Of a DNA stretch of 64,000 nucleotides, positions 15,501 to 27,800 are shown piece by piece. The notes beneath the pieces were generated by a model, which saw nothing but the letters and a program-made list of their open reading frames with translations, had not been told where the DNA came from and searched no databases. The DNA comes from Himantopus leucocephalus (Eukaryota > Chordata > Aves > Charadriiformes > Recurvirostridae). Positions within the stretch are counted from its first letter, which is position 1, and each line of letters begins with the position of its first letter. The DNA is taken from the NCBI GenBank assembly GCA_003993805.1, contig RSEF01000012.1, positions 5,694,984 to 5,758,983 of the forward strand, given 5' to 3'. The position numbers and the translations under genes were made by a program.

Positions 15501-18500
15501 GTACAAATTCAATGTGGCTCAACTGCTGTTTCATCCTAGGGCCCCAGTCAGGTTAGTTTACTTCTGGGTTTCTTTCTAGAATTGAAAGGAAGCCAGGGGA
15601 CATTTTCAACCTTGAGAGATACTCTGTACCAACTTTGTTCTGATACTACTTTAGTAGTTCTTACATCTTCAGATGCCTAAAGGCAGGAGATCCATACCTC
15701 TGGCATCATCCTATAAAGACACAATTGTGGTAGGCTGCAACACAGCCAACTGTTATTTCATGCATTTCCAGCTAAGGAAAAAGTGAAACAACAATCACAG
15801 TCATCTTGGGACAACCACACAGGGCCCAGAGCTATGCCATGCAGACTTGAGCCAGTCTGTACCAGCCGGCCAAGGAACTCGAGTGCTTTTCCTGGTATGG
15901 TACATAAAGGCAGCATCTCCACCAGCTGGAAGCAGTCTGGCACAATGTGTCAAAGTTTCTATGCTACCATCACAGCCGTTCCGTCTTCCTGCCCAGAATG
16001 CAGAGCAGCACAGTACACCGTACTTTACTCAGTGGGAATCAGCTTCAAAGAGGTTTTGTGTTGCTCGGTTTTACAGTCCCATGTAAAACTGTTGTCTTGG
16101 TATGAGTCCATTTTCTATTGATTGGCTGGTCTAGTGGGATTTATGTCCTTCACCCATGCTGCCTGAATGTACAGAGAGCCAGAAAAATCAGTAACAGACG
16201 CCCTGAAACAACAGACTCCCTGAAGTTGTAGTCTCCATTCTCCAAATTGAGTCTGCTGTCCCCCTTATTCCTAACGGTTATGTAGAATGTCATAAACAGT
16301 CACCAAGTGCAGGACAGTGCTGCACAGAATGAGATAAAATTAAACTGTCTGACTTGTAAAGCTGGGCTAGTTTAGCCTTAGAATTTCAGTGGAAGTATTT
16401 TTTGGCTAAGGACTTTGTGTCTGGTCTTGAAAGAACTTGTGAAGCCTTACCTATGGCCCAACTCAGAGCCCCAAATATGCATCTTCTTAAGTTTTAAGTC
16501 AAAGAATCATTCTGTGTATACATCATTGTGACAAAGCAGTACAATGAAAAACATTGAAAACACTGCTTTTCCAAAGTTTTGCAAGGAAGATCATGGAGGA
16601 GATGATTGCTTGTGGCGAGGCCAGAGCACTGACGAAACACGCCTGCTGAGCCCATCATGCTTACCTCCCCTTACCCCCTTGCAAAACTCCCACTGCTGGG
16701 CAATAGTCAGTGCGTTTCCTAACCACCACCAAGTGACTCTGGGCATACGATGGCAGTTCTGATGAACATACTTTCCCTAATGAAACAGGATGAGTGGCGT
16801 GAGCCTACAAAGACAGCGTATGGGGCATGAGAATACTGCACAGCCAGACGTGGCTCGTGGGGTATCCCAAGAAAAACGAAGGAGCCTCTCTGAAATAGGT
16901 TGTGGGGCATACAGTCAATGACAGTAATATGGGTAGCTACACATGTTTTCAGTTTCCTTCTTACTTTGCCTGTTAGCCATAATAAAACAAATGTCTTTAA
17001 CAGATAAATTATGCATTTGGGGACTCTGGCCTACTTGCATTTACATAGAATCGGGGGTTACAGCTTTGTATTATTCTTCGCTGTTTAATAACGGTTTGAA
17101 GCCTAAGCAAAGTGCTTAGCAGTGAATGGGTACTTTTAATACTCAGAATAAGCAGTAGAAATCAGAAATAGTAACTGAAAAAGACCTTCCAATCACAAGG
17201 ATCCAATATGGATAAACTTGAGATTTTTTTAGAGTCATTGCTGAGAAAGAGAAACATACATCCGCACAGATGACTTTAATGAGGCTGTACAGCTAATAAT
17301 AGATTGCCTTCTGCTAATTGCAAAGCTGTAGCAAAGCTAAAATACAAATGTTCCTATTTTCTTGTCCAACAAAAGATACAAGATGCTGTACTGATATGTC
17401 AGTACCACCCAATATACTCAAATTCCTTCCAAGATTATTTTTATAGATGTTTCTCTGACTCCCTGGTGAACAGACTCTTAAAGTTTTTCTCCCTTGGGAA
17501 GTCTGAACAAGGCTTTAATTTCTGTCAAAGACAGAACAAGTCAGTCTGGGATCTTGCATCATATTCTCATTGCTGCCATATTTCCTTTCCTATGCACATC
17601 AGTACCAATCTGAAAATATTAGTTTAAGTGTCCACAGCGTGTATGGGGAAAGCTGCACTGCACATCCAGACTCGTAGGAGTTTGACTGGACTTTGATCCC
17701 TTAAGGCAGTCTGCTATAGGAGCGGTGGCATCTGATAAACCCAGTCCCGGCGCATCAGATCTGGGATGCAGCAGAGGCTGATGATCAAATGAACGGGGAC
17801 TACATGCTATCCTGAGCATGTGCTCTGTCATTTTGGAGGTTGTATTCATTGTCTGACTTACAACGTGCATTCTGCATGGACTTAGATTCTTTGCCAGTGG
17901 CATAGTTTCAGACTTGAGCTCAACAAGAGGACCAGCGAGGGTAATTCCTGCTCTCTCTCCTCATGACTCAAAGCAAGTGGCAACTTCCCATGTATTCTTA
18001 CATCGAACATTCAGAGTGCCAAGAGCCTTGTTTGATGCTATAGGCTTACAATGTGATTTTGGTTGTCAGGAGCTCCTAAACAAAACATTGACATTCTTGT
18101 ATTAATCCAAGATTTCTGGCTCACTTTTAGATTACAGGCTGGCCCGGAAAGGGTTAACAATAATCTCCCTGCTGCCCTGCAGCAAATTCTCCTGCAAAAT
18201 ATCTGCAGGTAGCTAGAAACAAATACCTACCGAGGTACAGGAGCATGGGGGCATCTGAAAACCTCTTCTGCAGCTAGCAGACAAGCAGTAACAAGTGTCT
18301 CTTCTGGTAGCTATATATAAAGTTAATAATGGTCGTGGCAGTGTCGGCTGGAGGAAAGGGGTTAAGGGGTTGAATATCCGAAGCCACTCTTTCAGATGAC
18401 TTTATTCAAATCCTGGATCACAAAGGTGCGTTAACCCTTGAGTCTTTCTCAGAACATTTGAACTGAAAGCAAACTAACACTAGCGTCTCAGTGCTGTGTT

Positions 18501-19289
18501 CACTGGTAGTATGGGAGCGCTGGAGCTGGCATGTCATGGTGCTAGACTAAAAAATTCCAGCTACAAGGATATAAAGAACATGTGGAATCTTCTGCAGCCA
18601 AGTGCTCGCAATCCATAAACCACAAACTGTGTCTGCACTTGTGCAGATGAGAAGCACTGCAATTCATTAGTGAGCACAGCTGCACATGTAGATAGAGGAC
18701 TCTATATTTTAAGATGGTTTTGGAGCCTGTGTGACTGTATGATGCGTGAGCCATTGCCATGGTACAAGGCTGAGCTGTTTTGAGGGACACAGATGCTGTT
18801 CAAAGACAGTCATAGTTGTGTTTATTGAGCTGTAGAGCCCATGACCCAAAATATGTGTATTTGTAATGAACTGTGAGATGAGGCCTGGGGCACAAGCACA
18901 AAGATTTATGCCTTTATACCTATTCCTCAGCCAGTGTAAAGAAGTAGAAAAAAAAAAGTCACTATGAAAAATTGAGCTGCATATCATATTTTGCTTCTCA
19001 GCTGCAGGGAGTCAAGCCTGCTGGAGCAGCTGGCTGCCAACCAACTAGGCAAAATAAATACCTGGTCAAAACAAAAGTACTACCAGTAAGCAGTTAACAT
19101 CTGATTGTAAATTAGAGCTTCATTTCTTGGAAGTCATCTGTGAACTGTCCCCTCAACAGAAGGTTACAGTGTGCCTGTATGTGATGTAATTGTTCTGGCA
19201 CTAACAACCTGCTGTGAACTAACTCTGCTGGGATTATTTCATTCACAATAACTGAGTTACTGAGTTAAATCTATAGTGTTGTCCAAATT
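12521..19289. other. Intergenic DNA, nothing recognised
   Basis: AT-rich unique-looking sequence. I found no exon, RNA gene or recognisable mobile element. Open frames of 60-112 codons occur on both strands (for example around 15783-16121) but lack domains, codon-use contrast or matching splice sites, so I treat them as chance. Confidence 0.5.
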
Positions 19290-19400
19290 AGGGCATAGAA
19301 CTAGAAAGAAATTCCTTGGACCACAGGTCTAGTCCTCCTCCTATCACAAAAAACATTGCTCGTTATCAATTGGGCGATGACCTGCCATCTCAAATTCATT
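19290..19400 (-). mobile_element. Possible old CR1-like LINE 3' remnant
   Basis: The stretch CATAGAACTAGAAAGAAATT followed by CCTTGGACCACAGGTCTAGT resembles, in antisense, the conserved 3' end of amniote CR1 elements (ATAGAACTGGAAGGGACC followed by a TCTAGTCC motif). It is much more diverged than the copy at 23441, which suggests an old insertion. No terminal octamer repeat is visible and the limits are guesses. Confidence 0.35.
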
Positions 19401-21970
19401 CTTTTTCGAATCCTGCCTGACTCAGTGGGGAAGCCTGAAGGATAACCTAGAACTAGTTAGATGAACAAATTTATCACCATTTTCTCTGTCAGTGGATAAA
19501 AGATTTGTTTGTTCATGAATATCACCTGGTTGAAAATATAAAATTTGACTCATTCAGTTTTTTGCTTTTTAGGCTCTCCTCTTTAATATTCTGATGGAAA
19601 TACGTTCATTCAGCTGATGATGTGTGAAACAGAAGATAGTGAATATGCAGAATACAACCAAGTTGTGGTCACTTTACTTTGAATTACACAAGTAGTGGTA
19701 AGTATTTGAAAACAAAATTTTAATGTATTTTTGTAGTGGGAGCCTCCATGATGTATGTGCTGAATGGAATAATTCTAATACCTAAATCTCTTAAGTTCTG
19801 TCCATTTACATTTTCTGTAATTTGGTCTATTCTAATGAGTCACACGGCACAATCATATTCAGAATGCTATTAAACTTGAAAAGCCAGCAATCATGAGCAC
19901 TTGGTATTTATAGAATGGAGAAGTGATAACTAGTACTTTCAATGCAACAATTTAAGCTTGCTGAAACTTTTCCAGCCAGGACCGTTTTCCATCAGAAAAT
20001 GTCGATTCAGTGGAAACTTACTGGGCTATTTCTGGTCAATCCTTAATCTTAGCATCTCTCTTTATGCTGATGTTGAAATGTATCCTGCTTAATTGATACT
20101 GTAGATGACTACTTCTTGTTCATTTTCTCCTTCAGCTCAGACCCAGTAAAACTGTAGGTCCATCTTTGGCACTCTAGTGCTGTGCTGGTGAACATGTAGG
20201 TACAACTTTTTTTTAACAGTAGTTTCAAGTACTCGAAACTTACAGATATGAACATGTGGTTGTCACTGCTACATCCTTTCTCGGTCTAGATTTTTTTCCT
20301 CCATTTACTGTCAGCTGACATGAGCCACAGTGTATAAACTGGATTATCGTGATTTATAGCACTAGAGTTGCCCACTGTCCAGCGACTCCTGTGCATTCTA
20401 GGAATACCACTATCCATCCTTTCGCTTCCAGAGCAACCTCCCTCTGTATTTTGCATTGCTCAGAGTAACTCCTAAACACGATAGATGCTGCTGCCTGACT
20501 TGTGAATCTGAGCAAGGTCATGTCACTGTTGTCTTCAGACTTTGCTAGCTTCTATGTCTGTTTAATGTTGTAGTCAAAATTTCCCTTCTTACTTTTAAAA
20601 TTATCCATTTTGCTTCAGACTGTCTCAAGCTTTACTTTGCCCTGCTACTTACTTCTGCTGCAGTGCTAGTTGCTTTTGTCTCTCTTTTATAATCACATCG
20701 TATTGGATACAATAGCTGCCTCCTCTGCAGCTTTCCTGGGCCTCATTAACTCATGCTGAAGTTTCATATTTCAGATGCCAGTTTAAGGCTTTGGTCATAA
20801 TCTTCAAAGTAGTTAATGGATCAAGCCTTAGCTACATTAAAGGCTGAATTTTGATCTGTGAACCGTCATGACAGCTGCATTTCCTTGGGGCAATGTAGAT
20901 TACAAAGCCTAGGAGGAAGTGTACGAAAGGGAGGAACAAGGCAATCTTAACAGAGAGAAGCAAGTGATAGAAAAAATATCCAGAAGGTATTCTACAGATT
21001 CAGAACTTTCAAAATTGAATCACTCTGAACATTGATTTCCCCCTCTATCCTAGAAAACAAACAAACCAGCAACACCTCAGCACCATCATTAAAACAAATT
21101 CTGAGTAAATTTTTCCTTGAGCTACCAGAAAGTCTGCTACAAATATGCAAGTGCTAGAACATCTTTTCTCCCTTGTCTTCAGTTGTGTTGCTGTATTCAC
21201 AGTGTTAAGAGATTGTTCATATGAAGCAGAATCAACAACAAAAATGAATAAAAAAATATTCAAATAGAAACAATCAAATACAGATAAGTAATCTCTTCTT
21301 CAAGAGGGACTTTCTGTGAAGCTGATGAATATAGTACACAGTTTACTTTTGAAGTTAAACCAGACTTTTTCATTCCTATTCTAAGCTAAATTAGTGTATT
21401 TCAGGCTTAGTGTTTATCTAAACACTAAAGTCCCACTGGTTAATCTTCCATGGAGGTTTCAACCAATGCAGTTAAACTGGTATAAACACTTCTGTAAAGA
21501 CTCTTGGTTTAGTTTATGTCAATTTGGAATCTGTTTATGGCAACCCAAAATAAGCTATTCTTAAACTTGACTACAAATGTCAGCCAACTTCTTGCACCGA
21601 TTTTGACTAAACTGATTTAAAATAGAATCTTAACGTAAACTAGTGTGACTTTCCTGTAAACTGGAAACTTCTTTGGTAAACTGGAATCTTCAGTGTACTG
21701 CATGTCACGTCCTCCCTCTTGTGGCAGACATGAAGATTCGCAGCGTTGGGGAACGCACATTAAAGCCCTAAAATGGATTAGGCTGCCCTTAGCCATGACC
21801 TAGCAACAGGGACAGTAAACTGGCAGTTATTTTGGTATTCAAAGATATAGAAACACGGCTTGATAAAAGGAGAATAACAAAATACTTGAAGTTGTTAATT
21901 TGAGAAACAGAATTTATAATTATTTTGGAATAAAGTAACTAATTATCAGTGAACATTTCTGTTAAAATGG
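19401..21970. other. Intergenic DNA, nothing recognised
   Basis: AT-rich sequence without a recognisable exon or element on either strand. Confidence 0.5.
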
Positions 21971-22043
21971 CAATACTATTAGTAATATATTATACTGTTA
22001 GTACAGTATACTAATATAGTATTACTATTAGTATACTACTAAT
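21971..22043. repeat. AT-rich imperfect inverted repeat (hairpin)
   Basis: The centre reads ATACTGT-TAGT-ACAGTAT, a 7-bp perfect inverted repeat around a 4-nt loop. Outside it the arms keep pairing with small bulges (ACTATTAGTAAT on the left against the complement of ATTACTATTAGT on the right). The whole is about 73 bp of nearly pure A/T built from TAGTAT/ATACTA units. It could fold as a cruciform, or be a degraded microsatellite or MITE-like remnant. Confidence 0.6.
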
Positions 22044-23440
22044 GCTTGTGCTGTGGGAGAGTACTAGAAAAGGAAAGTTGGCAAGGATGGATAACTAGGA
22101 ATTGGGGGTGGCTTGTTTGAGGTAGGGACAAGGTGAGAAGCTCCGTATGACAGCCCAGAGGAATAAAGCTTGCAGATTTGAGAGATGGTCCAGAAACTAC
22201 TATTCTAAACCGAGAACCCCTTTGCATCCTCTGCTGGTAGACAAGTGGCTGAAAAGCTGGATGCAAAGGAGATAGTGAGCATCTGCGTCTTCGCCCCACT
22301 GTGGTGGTGTGGCGTCCCTTCGGAGTGATGGGCCATGCTGGCCTCCCTAACCCGCTCTGCCCATTCGGGTACTACAGATGGAAATACAAACCAGCATGAC
22401 TGGTGGGTGGGCTGACCTGTGCTTCTCACAAATGAGAAATAGCTGCCTAGGGCTTCAACAGAAGTGTAGCTAGATTATACAAAACAGATTCCTGCCTTTA
22501 TTTGGTCCTTGCCTGATTGATTACGTGACATAACTGAGCAACCATTAGGTGATTGTAAACATGCTTAGGGGAGGCTTGAAGTTGCCATAAGGATCTCAGT
22601 CCTGCATTCCCAGATTATTGTAATTGTTGTGATTACTTTACTGACACTATCGTAAGGTTTTCTCATTTGAAATTTTGCCTGAAAAGGCTTGGTGCCAGAT
22701 GAGTCCTCTATTCTCTTGCGCCACCCTGCCAGGGTAAAGCTGTCTCTACATTCAGCCACAGCATTTGCCTATTGCATATTTATTGTATGCATTTCGAAGT
22801 GCAAGCTGAAAGCTGGCATCTCTCAATTTCTTCTCATTAGAGATGCAACAATCCTATCTTGTTAGGATCTACCTCTTCTGTGAGAGCACCAGGACTGAGG
22901 AACATAAGAAACTCTGTCTAGAAGCAGGGAGGTTCAAGACATGGGAAGTGAAGAGGAAAAGCACCACCTAATACTTGTGCAGTGGGGAGGAAGTCCTCCT
23001 CTGGCCCTAAGCCTGGGGTTAGTGTCTCAGGTCATCCACAAAAAGGTGTTTGGGGAAAAGACAAAGGTGGTGTCGAAGGAAGCAGTTCTCAAGAAGAGGA
23101 TGGGACTAACTTATAAAATTCCCCACTACGATATGCCAGCGGTACACACTAGGAACTCATCTACCTTGCCTGTCTCACAGGTAGTGAGGCAGCTTGTGGC
23201 AGAGGCAGAAGCTGTGTGACGTGGGGGGGCACCTGGGGTAGCTGGGAGCTCCTGTGCCAAACAAGAGACATCCCACACCTGTGAGCAACCATGGGACAAC
23301 ACGAGCATTAATGGGAGGGGCTACATTATGAGATATGCTAATAAGTCAGCAGTTAGCTGTAATTTATTTCCTGTGCTGCTAAAATCTGATGTAAATTAGA
23401 AGTGAACACTGAGTGAATAGTAGCCTGGATATTCTTCAGA
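22044..23440. other. Intergenic DNA, nothing recognised
   Basis: No exon recognised. The open frame at 22941-23219 (92 codons, +) has no recognisable domain and no convincing splice partners. Confidence 0.5.
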
Positions 23441-23995
23441 TAGAATCATAGAATGGTTAGAGTTGGAAGGGACACTAAAGATCATCTAATTCCAATCCCC
23501 TGCCATGGGCAGGGACACCTCCCACCAGCCCAGGTTGCTCCAAGCCCCGTCCAACCTGGCCTTGAACACCTCCAGGGATGGGGCAGCCACAGCTTCTCTG
23601 GGCAACCTGCGCCAGTGCCTCACCAACCTCACAGGAAAGAATTTCTTCCTAATATCTCATCTAAATCTCCCCTCTTTCAGTTTAAAACCATTACCCCTCA
23701 TCCTATGGCTCCCCTCCCTGACCAAGAGTCCCTCCCCAGCTTTCCTGTAGCCCCTTTAGGGACTGGAAGGGGCTCTGAGGTCTCCCCGAAGCCTTCTCTT
23801 CTCCAGGCTGAACAACCCCAACTCTCTCAGCCCATCCTCACAGCAGAGGGGCTCCAGCCCTCGGAGCATCTTCATGGCCTCCTCTGGACCCGCTCCAACA
23901 GGTCCATGTCCTTCTTATGTTGGGGGCCCCAGAATTAGATGCAGGACTCCAGGTGGGGTCTCATGAGAACAGAGCAGAAGGGAGGTGCTTGATTC
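23441..23995 (-). mobile_element. CR1 LINE, 5'-truncated 3' end
   Basis: CR1 is the main avian non-LTR retrotransposon. On the + strand this copy starts with the complement of the CR1 3' terminus (TAGAATCATAGAATGGTTAG), then the conserved GTTGGAAGGGACACTAAAGA and ATCCCCTGCCATGGGCAGGG blocks. It continues through the antisense end of ORF2 (phrases such as CTCCAGGCTGAACAACCCCA, GCTCCAGCCCTCGGAGCATC and CCAGGTGGGGTCTCATGAGA). The copy is about 555 bp, the usual length of a 5'-truncated insertion. An apparent 161-codon + frame at 23453 is the antisense of the element and not a gene. The divergence looks moderate. Confidence 0.93.
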
Positions 23996-24349
23996 TCAAA
24001 ATGCTGACTAACTCTGGCCAATATTAAGACTTTGGAGGTCATCGATGCTTTTTAGAAACATCACCAGATCAGGTTGAACAGTGTACTGCAGAGGTCAGAA
24101 ATAGAGCAGAACCATCTTCCAGCAGTCAGCAGAATTCACTGCACCAACCAAGCTGAGCATTGCATGGATTAATGCAAAATAATCAACACGGAATAGAGCG
24201 CTTCTGTTTTGCAGCAGGATTACTGGGATAATCAGAATTCTGAAATCATTATTACTCAAGATTTTTTTCCAAGTCTATTTTCAGTTATGTTGTCACCAAA
24301 TTTTGGATTTTCTGAACTTTGGGGGTTCTGTAAATAACTTCAGTCTAAC

Positions 24350-24845
24350 AAGGCTGGGCCCATTGTCAGGGAGCAGCAAGCACCAGTTTGCTCCTGAAGG
24401 GGCAGGGAGCCAGAAGCCAAGCGCAGTAACACAACCAAGGCCCAGCCCCATGGTAACCAACCACGGCGAGCAGGCCAGACCCAAAGATAGTAGCTAGGTT
24501 CAACCATGAGTCCAAATCATCCCACAAATTCACAATGATGAGGCGGGGCCAACAAGATCAGTCCACAAGTCAGGGCCAGGACCAGGTCTCCTGGGAGCAT
24601 AGTCCAGTGATTGCTGGGCAGGTCCATAGCTGAGAGACAGATCCAAGATCAAGCCGGGAGGTCAGTCCAGAGGTCAGGATCAGTGGGGTCCATGGCCAGG
24701 TACAGTTGTGGCTGAGCAGTACTCCTGCAGCATAGGTTGGGCCAGGACTGAAGGCCCAGGGCTGTACTTAAGTGTTGCTCCTGGGCCCATGTGCAGGGAC
24801 TGTGGGTGGAGGCACCGGGTGAGGCTGGTCAAAGCCAGTGAAGCC
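24350..24845 (+). repeat. GC-rich interspersed repeat, copy A
   Basis: A ~500-bp GC-rich block in AT-rich surroundings. Read on the + strand it aligns along almost its whole length with the reverse complement of 33762-34292. The shared anchors, in order, are CAGGGANCAGCNAG, GGAGCCAG, AATGATGAGG or AATGAGGAGG, GGTCCATGGCCAGG, CCCAGGGCTG, GGGCCCA, CTGTGGGTGGA and GCTGGTCAAAGC. Internally it repeats TCCA-centred motifs (AGTCCACAAGTCAGG, AGTCCAGAGGTCAGG, GGTCCATGGCCAGG). It has no coding frame of note. I cannot name the family. It could be an LTR, a nonautonomous DNA element or a GC-rich avian interspersed repeat. Confidence 0.7.
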
Positions 24846-27800
24846 TATTAGTGTCCTCAGGACCCTGAGAGACCCAGTGTGAAGAGTGTAGGTGACTTCT
24901 GGCAACACCCTCAAAGAAAATGCGTAGAGAAGAATAAAGCATCGTCATGGGGAAGATAACTGGCTGGGACCCCAAGGAGTCTGGAAAGAAAGTCTGTATT
25001 GGCAAAACTTTTCATAGCACGTTTTGGAGAGGCGTGGTCAGGAGAGAGGGAGTTTATGCTTGTTAAATATGTAAGGAGGCAGTTTGGCTGCAGTCTGCTC
25101 AGGTTTCTGAAAACACTGGGCTTCTGTTAGGCAGAACCAGTATTTGCCTGGTCACCCAGTGGTGACTCATTGGAGGATTCAGCCCTGAGAGGAGGAGAGA
25201 GAGACACTGAATTCAAAGTGATCCTGAGTCCCCTTTGTCACAGTTATTCCCATTGCTTATTAAATTGAAGTGTAAGGTGGGAAAGGACTTCAAGAGAACA
25301 GCTAGGCAAAGGATGAAGCATCTCTTCCATACTGAAGGCCAAATAGGTCTTTGATGACCCATGGTAACAAATAGTACTGTCATTCAGTAACAAGATGGAA
25401 AAAAATCATGTGGCTATTTAGCTTCATGCTGGAGTTGTACATCTGGCTTCATGTTCGGGCTCCTCCTATCTGATCTTGGTTATTTCTCTGTGTTCAGGAA
25501 CAGTGAAGTGACAAATGTCAGGCAAGGAAAGGAAACTGTGCAGAAGTTATCCTTGCTGAACAGCAGTGGTATAAGGTATTCATTGACTGGAGATAATGAA
25601 AAGCGGACAAAACTATTGCAAAGTTCGTCTTTTTTACATGTATTAATTCAACCCACTGACACAGACATTTTGGACATCCTGCTCACATGGTTTGCATTAA
25701 AGCATTATGAAATCCCAAATTCTGGTGCCAGATGGTTTTGGATTACTTTGCTTGTATAAAGGGTTTAATTTGAGTGCATGGAAAATGTAAAATATTCTGG
25801 TAATGGCTTTAGCAGGACTACATAGTCTGCATTTGCCTTATGCATCAACTGTGCTCTCTGCCTTCTGCACATTATATTCCAAATCATGATAAAACTTCAA
25901 AACATGAATTAAAATTTACCGACTTCCCAGAACAGACTATGCTCTGTAAAATGCTTGAAGGGATTGACGTGAAAGGAAATATTCCTAAAGACCCACTATG
26001 CTGAGAAACCACACAGTGAATAAAAATAGCCCTCTCTTTCCGAATACATGCCTCCTAAGAATGCATTGAGCCTGGTCCTGACTGTGAAGCAAGAAAAGAG
26101 AGAATGGGTAAAGGTCAAGCATACAGCTGTTGTTCCTGCCAGTAAGCATTTTGCTTGCTTTACTTGATGAGCTGAATGAGCTTTTTAGCTACTATTAACA
26201 GGGATCACATTTTTCAGATGATCTTTTCTTGGTGCAACAGATGAGCACCAGGAGTATAAATATGGAGTTAACTTGAAATGAGATCTGTTGGAATTCACAC
26301 ATCCAGTTCTTCATGGTATGAACAGGGTGAAATGGCCCTTGCGCTTTCTGAATTTCATCCTGTACGGACCACTGTCACATCACGTACTGTGTGGCTTCTG
26401 CCTTGTCATTACTCAAATATAGAATTACTTCCCCCATCCAGTCACACTCCCGAGTGCAAGTGCAAAATGTTGACCTGGTGAAACCAGTAGCTTTCTAGGA
26501 TATAGTAATAAAAATAAACTGGATTGTATTTTAGGAGAACACTTTAAAGTTACTTCTTTAACTGGATGTGATTTTAGTTTGTTTGTTTAAACTTACTCTA
26601 GATGGGGAAGCCGGTGACGAGCTAGAGACAGGCTTTCTCTCAGTATCCTCTTTTCTAGTTTTTCAGAAACAGATTGCTTATTTTCAGGGGCAGCACGAAA
26701 GTAAGACTTGCATTACATTTCATCAGTCTCCAAGTACTCTAGAATAATTACTTGGGAGTCATTTTTCTATCAAGTTATTCTCTAAAAAGGAAGTGAAACA
26801 AAGCAAAACTTAGGACTCTTGCAAGCTGTCATCAAAACCTGTGAGCTCCGCATCAGATCTACACAGAATGGTGGACAATTACAAGATTATAGAGGAATCA
26901 CGGCTCGGTGAACACTGATCTCTATTATATAGTCTCAGGTGAGTTTCCTCACCTGTATCGCCTTACCAATGCAACTGAAAGTAGCTGCTGATGTCAGCTA
27001 AGGCTGTACTAAGTCCTAGAATTTTTTAGGGAGGTGGAGGTGGGGAGGAGTAAGAATAATATCAACAAGTACGTCAGGCAATAACAAGGCACCGGGATCT
27101 TGCTGAGGTCAGCATCACACCCAAGACTCAGAAAGGCTGACTCTAATGGATTAAGTCATAACCTTGGAGCTGAGTATGTGCTGATTGGTTTGCACAACGC
27201 CTCTCTCAGTTATAGGGTGGGGTAAATTTCAGAAAGGAGTTTTTAGAATTAAAGAGTCAGTACACTTGTATGTAACGGTAGGATGGGAAGGTTGTGAAGC
27301 AGATACAAAGCTTAACTTTGACTTTAGATGCAGGCAATGCATCTAAATGTTTTTGAGGATCTGGAGGAAATAGTTGTTTAGCCTGTGCTGTATCAATGAC
27401 ATACTTTTTAAAACTGGTAAGACAGAAATTTCCCTGTCTTCCTCAATTTGTCATCTCTCCCACTGGCTCCCCTATCTACCTAGAAGTAGTCCAAAGAGGG
27501 ACAGAGTACCATGTATTATTTACCAGTGTTTTCCTTTGGAAGACTCTGTGGTGGGTTGCTTGTGACTGTACCAAATTTTAATCATTTTCCTACATTTTTC
27601 AAGCCGAATGTCTTCCCCCACCCGGTTCGACACACACTCAGTTTACATTGGGACAACTTAATAAAACTGATTGAACAATTTCTAAGGATGGCCCTTGGCT
27701 TAGAAGAAGTTTCTGTGACCTCTTTTCTGAGAACTCCAGTGCTCCCATACTTCAGGGTGAGGACTTGCCTACAACTGTGGTCATTCCTTACTTCTGAGTG

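Noticed and set aside
23453..23938. 161-codon + strand ORF
   Set aside because: It is the antisense of a CR1 3' end and not a gene.
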